Shown here piece by piece: positions 24,719 through 26,497 of a DNA stretch of 26,497 nt. The notes under the pieces were generated by a model that ran no database searches, had not been told where the DNA came from, and saw nothing but the letters and a program-made list of their open reading frames with translations. Numbering within the stretch: position 1 is the first letter of the stretch; each line of letters opens with the position of its first letter. The stretch is from VGWB01 sp964480945 (lineage in GTDB: Bacteria; Bacteroidota; Ignavibacteria; UBA10030): assembly GCA_964480945.1 (NCBI GenBank), contig CAYZRX010000057.1, positions 1 through 26,497 of the forward strand. Reading direction: 5' to 3'. Both the position numbers and the translations under genes were made by a program.

Positions 24719-24747
24719 CGGGGTCAAGGTCTCCGCACCCCGTTTTT
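24719..24747 (+). terminator. Rho-independent terminator of the pilin-like operon
   Basis: The stem arms are CGGGGT (24719-24724) and ACCCCG (24737-24742), with a 12-nt loop, followed by TTTTT (24743-24747). It lies 53 nt after the stop of the third gene. Confidence 0.8.
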
Positions 24748-25123
24748 CCGCTGGGCATACCATAATGAGTCTCTCGCACAATGAAAACCCCCTACCAGCT
24801 TTCGCCAATAGGGATTTCCTCACAACTCGATTCCAAGAAGCTCTCCTCTGCATTGCTGCTTCCATAGAGAGCCTTTTCTTACCCTCTTCCTTTTTCGCCC
24901 CGCGTTCCTGCCAGCAATTTGGCGACCTTGCAGCGTGCAGGGACATATTCTTGAGGAGAATGTTCATCCAAGCGACGCAAGGGATCCTCGCCGCACACGC
25001 AGTGCCTGAAGATCTTCGCACGGAGCAAACAGTAGTCCCGCTCTTGGCTCCGCTCGCGGAAGCAGCAACGCGCAACAGGGAGTGCAATATCCCGCGACAC
25101 GGCTGACGAGGGGCTCGGCTCCA
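24748..25123. other. Unassigned stretch left of gap 2
   Basis: About 375 bases between the terminator and the gap. On the minus strand I looked for the Fis-type helix-turn-helix that should end the sigma-54 regulator and did not find it in any frame, so that end lies inside the gap. Frames here are open but have no ribosome site or familiar motif. Confidence 0.5.
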
Positions 25124-25223
25124 NNNNNNNNNNNNNNNNNNNNNNNNNNNNNNNNNNNNNNNNNNNNNNNNNNNNNNNNNNNNNNNNNNNNNNNNNNNNN
25201 NNNNNNNNNNNNNNNNNNNNNNN
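25124..25223. other. Scaffold gap (100 N)
   Basis: Exactly 100 N, a placeholder of unknown true length. The C-terminal DNA-binding domain of the adjacent regulator is lost here. Confidence 0.98.
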
Positions 25224-26497
25224 TACGGATTCCAGAACACCTTCAACGTGAGCTTTCTGCATTTCCGCCAACGTAATGACGCTGCCGGCGTGAATTCTCG
25301 CCGATGACGCATCTCCGGCGGATTCCAGCATCGACCTCGCGCGAAGAGGCAGCGCCAAGTCATCGATCCCGATCACATCGTTTTGGCACAGAACAGTAGC
25401 TCGCTCAATGACGTTTTCGAGCTCACGGACATTGCCCGGCCAGTCGTACTTCATCAAGATCTCAAGTGCCTTTTCATCAATCCTCTTGGGCTCCTTTGCT
25501 CCAGCATGGCTTTTGAGAAAATGCTCGACGAGCAATGGAATATCGTCCTTCCGTTCTCCCAGCGACGGTAACTCCAATGTAATGACGTTCAATCGATACA
25601 GCAGATCCTCGCGAGTTCGCCCTGCCGCCACCTCCTTGTGCAAGTCTTTGCCGGTGGCAGACAGGAGGCGCACGTCTGACTTGAGATTCTTGTTTCCACC
25701 CACACGTCGGAATTCGCCGGATTCCAGAAAACGCAGAAGCTTGGGTTGAACCGTCAACGGGATCTCGCCAACCTCGTCAAGAAACAGAGTACCGCCGTTG
25801 GCTACCTCTACTAACCCTTGCTTTGTCGCTTTCGCATCGGTGAAGGCCCCTTTCTCATGCCCGAAGAGCTCGCTCTCGATGAGCGTCTCGGGAATGGACG
25901 AACAATTCAGGGCAAGGAACGGTTGATCCTTCCTCAGACTATTGTTATGAAGAAAGCTGGCGACGAGCTCCTTGCCTGTGCCGGTTGCCCCCTCGATCAG
26001 CACCGTCGAATCCGTTGGAGCAACGCGCAACGCGAGATCCAAGACCTCGAGAAACCCCTTGTTATGACTCACGATGCTCGACGAGGATGCGTGGTAGGCG
26101 AGCTCAAGCCTGAGGGCCTTGTTCTGAATCAGCAGCCGCTTACGTTCGAGCGCGCGATTGATGAGAACGAGCAATTCACTTGCGGCATAGGGTTTCGTGA
26201 TATAGTAGTACGCCCCGATGCTCATGCACTCGACGGCAGTCTTGACCTCGCCGACGCCCGTCAGCATGACAACTTCTGTATCGAACGTCTGATCCTTCAC
26301 GAATTTCAAGACCTCAATTCCGCCAAGCTTTGGCATATTGATATCGAGCAAGATCAGGTCAAACGGGACCGTTTGGAGGATACTGATGGCGGCAAGCCCA
26401 TCCGAGGCCGTTTCAACGAAGTAGTCCTCCTGCTCCAGGATTTGCTTGAGCGTTTGACGGAAGGACTCGTCATCATCGACTACGAGGATGGAGATCG
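25224..26497 (-). CDS. Sigma-54-dependent response regulator, NtrC family (both ends missing)
   Basis: 424 codons are readable, from the right window edge to the gap. The start codon lies just beyond 26497, since the frame opens at ISILVVDDDESFRQTL, the first strand of a receiver. Receiver: DDD pocket, phospho-acceptor in LILLDINMPKLGG, K in YITKPYAASE. The AAA+ domain follows: Walker A EGATGTGKE, sigma-contact loop ELFGHEKGAFTDA (usual form GAFTGA), Walker B GGTLFLDEVGEI, and VRELENVIERA with the sensor arginines. The Fis-type DNA-binding domain is expected in the gap. It would remodel RpoN holoenzyme bound at -24/-12 promoters. The nearest such promoter is at 22392, before the pilin-like operon it faces, which makes that operon a likely target (inferred). 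Confidence 0.93.

Overview
The window is a scaffold piece with two 100-base N gaps (7593-7692 and 25124-25223). It most likely comes from an uncultured member of the FCB superphylum, in the Ignavibacteria/Kryptonia/Bacteroidota-like range. This placement is inferred. Two proteins end in type IX secretion (T9SS) sorting domains with the linker NYPNPF(NPSTTI), secreted proteins have short signal peptides, and Shine-Dalgarno sites are clear on most genes. Nothing in the window (rRNA, ribosomal proteins) fixes the species.

Left part (1-9750), envelope and polysaccharide: a partial Wzi-like outer-membrane protein; a REP-associated tyrosine transposase (RAYT) surrounded by five two-hairpin REP units; UDP-glucuronate decarboxylase; a four-helix-bundle (23S IVS/Avd-like) protein lying between inverted ATGGA-type degenerate arrays; a sodium:solute symporter; a palindrome-rich spacer; a secreted M28 metallopeptidase running into gap 1; and UDP-glucose 6-dehydrogenase emerging from gap 1. 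The dehydrogenase and the decarboxylase together give UDP-glucose -> UDP-glucuronate -> UDP-xylose.

Middle (9750-19200), electron transfer and signalling: a nine-haem c-type cytochrome with an internal duplication and a T9SS tail; relics of histidine-kinase ends; a 4-PAS hybrid histidine kinase followed by a single-receiver regulator; two small secreted proteins in tandem; a GlsB/YeaQ-like remnant; and a receiver-histidine kinase that is the intact relative of the relics.

Right part (19200-26497), surface and pilus-like genes: two small ORFs; an integrase-like protein that has lost the recognisable DDE residues; a cohesin-like T9SS cargo protein whose sorting-domain linker carries an exact 30-nt, in-frame double palindrome; then, on the + strand, three pilin-like genes behind a near-consensus sigma-54 (-24/-12) promoter and closed by a hairpin-T terminator. 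Convergent to them is a sigma-54-dependent response regulator, truncated by gap 2 and by the window edge. The most notable signals are the three kinds of palindromic or repeat element placed in or against coding sequence, the T9SS-exported multihaem cytochrome, and the sigma-54 pilin module.
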